Source of the DNA: Anaerolineaceae bacterium
GTDB taxonomy: Bacteria > Chloroflexota > Anaerolineae > Anaerolineales > Anaerolineaceae
Length of the DNA: 44,383 bases
Assembly: GCA_003524305.1 (NCBI GenBank)
Contig: DQHW01000010.1
Span: 1 to 44,383 of the forward strand
Direction: 5' to 3'
Shown here: positions 44,352 through 44,383 of the stretch, piece by piece
How positions within the stretch are numbered: position 1 is the stretch's first letter
Layout: the number at the start of each line of letters is the position of its first letter
Program-made: the position numbers and the translations under genes
Notes under the pieces: model-generated
The model's input: only the letters and a program-made list of their open reading frames with translations
Database searches by the model: none
Told to the model about the DNA's origin: nothing

Positions 44352-44363
44352 GTCGTACTGTAG

Positions 44364-44383
44364 TCGGGGCGAGAGGATTTGAA
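44364..44383 (-). tRNA. 3' end of a tRNA, probably tRNA-Pro (cut by window edge)
   Basis: On the minus strand the last 20 bases read as T-loop TTCAAAT, T-stem CCTCT, acceptor strand CGCCCCG and discriminator A, in exactly tRNA spacing. CTA follows, so CCA is not encoded. A G72 with A73 implies a C1-G72 pair, which is typical of bacterial tRNA-Pro. The anticodon is outside the window, so identity is tentative. Confidence 0.75.

Larger units (their letters stand above)
44127..44360 (-). repeat. degenerate tandem copies of 'tRNA 3' end + terminator'
   Basis: Two decayed copies of the tRNA 3' sequence are visible on the minus strand: AAATCCTCTCGCCCGGACTACA around 44233-44254 (very close to the true tRNA end) and AAAATCCTCTCTCCCGAATG around 44127-44146. 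Each is followed by a hairpin, and between units lies a shared spacer (GACTCGTGTTACTCGGCTTTGCAT versus GACTTCGCTTCGCTCGGCTTTGCAT). Unit spacing is about 107 and 128 bp. No gene is supported here. Confidence 0.75.

Noticed and set aside
1..44383. CRISPR arrays, insertion sequences, prophage genes, toxin-antitoxin or defence systems
   Set aside because: None seen: no regularly spaced direct repeats with unique spacers, no transposase, integrase or defence-type motifs in any frame.

Overview
The window looks like a chromosomal segment of a Chloroflexota bacterium, most likely an Anaerolineae relative. This is inferred from gene content and style: a complete mreBCD-mrdA-minCDE-rodA cell-shape block, an F420-type (deazaflavin) oxidoreductase, no outer-membrane genes, a sortase with a substrate, and moderate-to-low GC. 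No rRNA or other marker is present to prove it.

Layout. (1) 1-9.4 kb: a tRNA-Gly(CCC) on the minus strand, then a tightly spaced plus-strand operon for rod shape and division-site placement: mreB, mreC, mreD, mrdA (PBP2), minC, minD, minE, rodA, then gltX and a strong terminator. (2) 9.4-11.9 kb: a 584-residue P-loop protein with HPr-kinase/PEPCK-like motifs, and a small deazaflavin-dependent oxidoreductase. (3) 12.1-29.1 kb: a long minus-strand 'stress and envelope' island. It holds two AI-2E/PerM-type exporters with a small coupled ORF, a baeRF-like protein, several very small proteins (lmo0937-type, CsbD, two GlsB/YeaQ proteins and a 42-residue mini version, a DUF883-like anchor, YggT), two Dps-family ferritins, a hybrid kinase / HD-GYP / GGDEF cyclic-di-GMP operon, PAP2 and diacylglycerol-kinase lipid enzymes, and a sortase with an ice-binding-like (DUF3494) substrate. 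(4) 29.4-44 kb: a secreted two-repeat protein, an OmpR-type response regulator with its PAS-GAF kinase, a tandem universal stress protein followed at once by a 2,940-residue cyclic beta-1,2-glucan synthase, and a small membrane-anchored protein. (5) The right edge carries the 3' end of another tRNA (Pro-like) followed by decaying copies of a 'tRNA 3' end + terminator' unit.

The most interesting observation is a shared promoter architecture. Upstream of five transcription units in the island (dps1, the c-di-GMP kinase operon, dps2, the DUF3494-sortase unit, and usp-glucan synthase) the same signal recurs with identical spacing: AG(A/G/T)T, 7 bases, GGGAC, 19 bases, then a TATAAT-like hexamer. 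This would tie iron/DNA protection, second-messenger signalling, surface anchoring and periplasmic/envelope glucan synthesis into one regulon. The regulator is unproven; the OmpR-type response regulator in the island is one candidate and an alternative sigma factor is another.

Other points of note: one of the two Dps proteins has lost most of its ferroxidase ligands; the hybrid kinase contains three near-identical PAS repeats whose DNA has diverged mostly at silent positions; and the sortase start codon overlaps the end of its presumed substrate gene.
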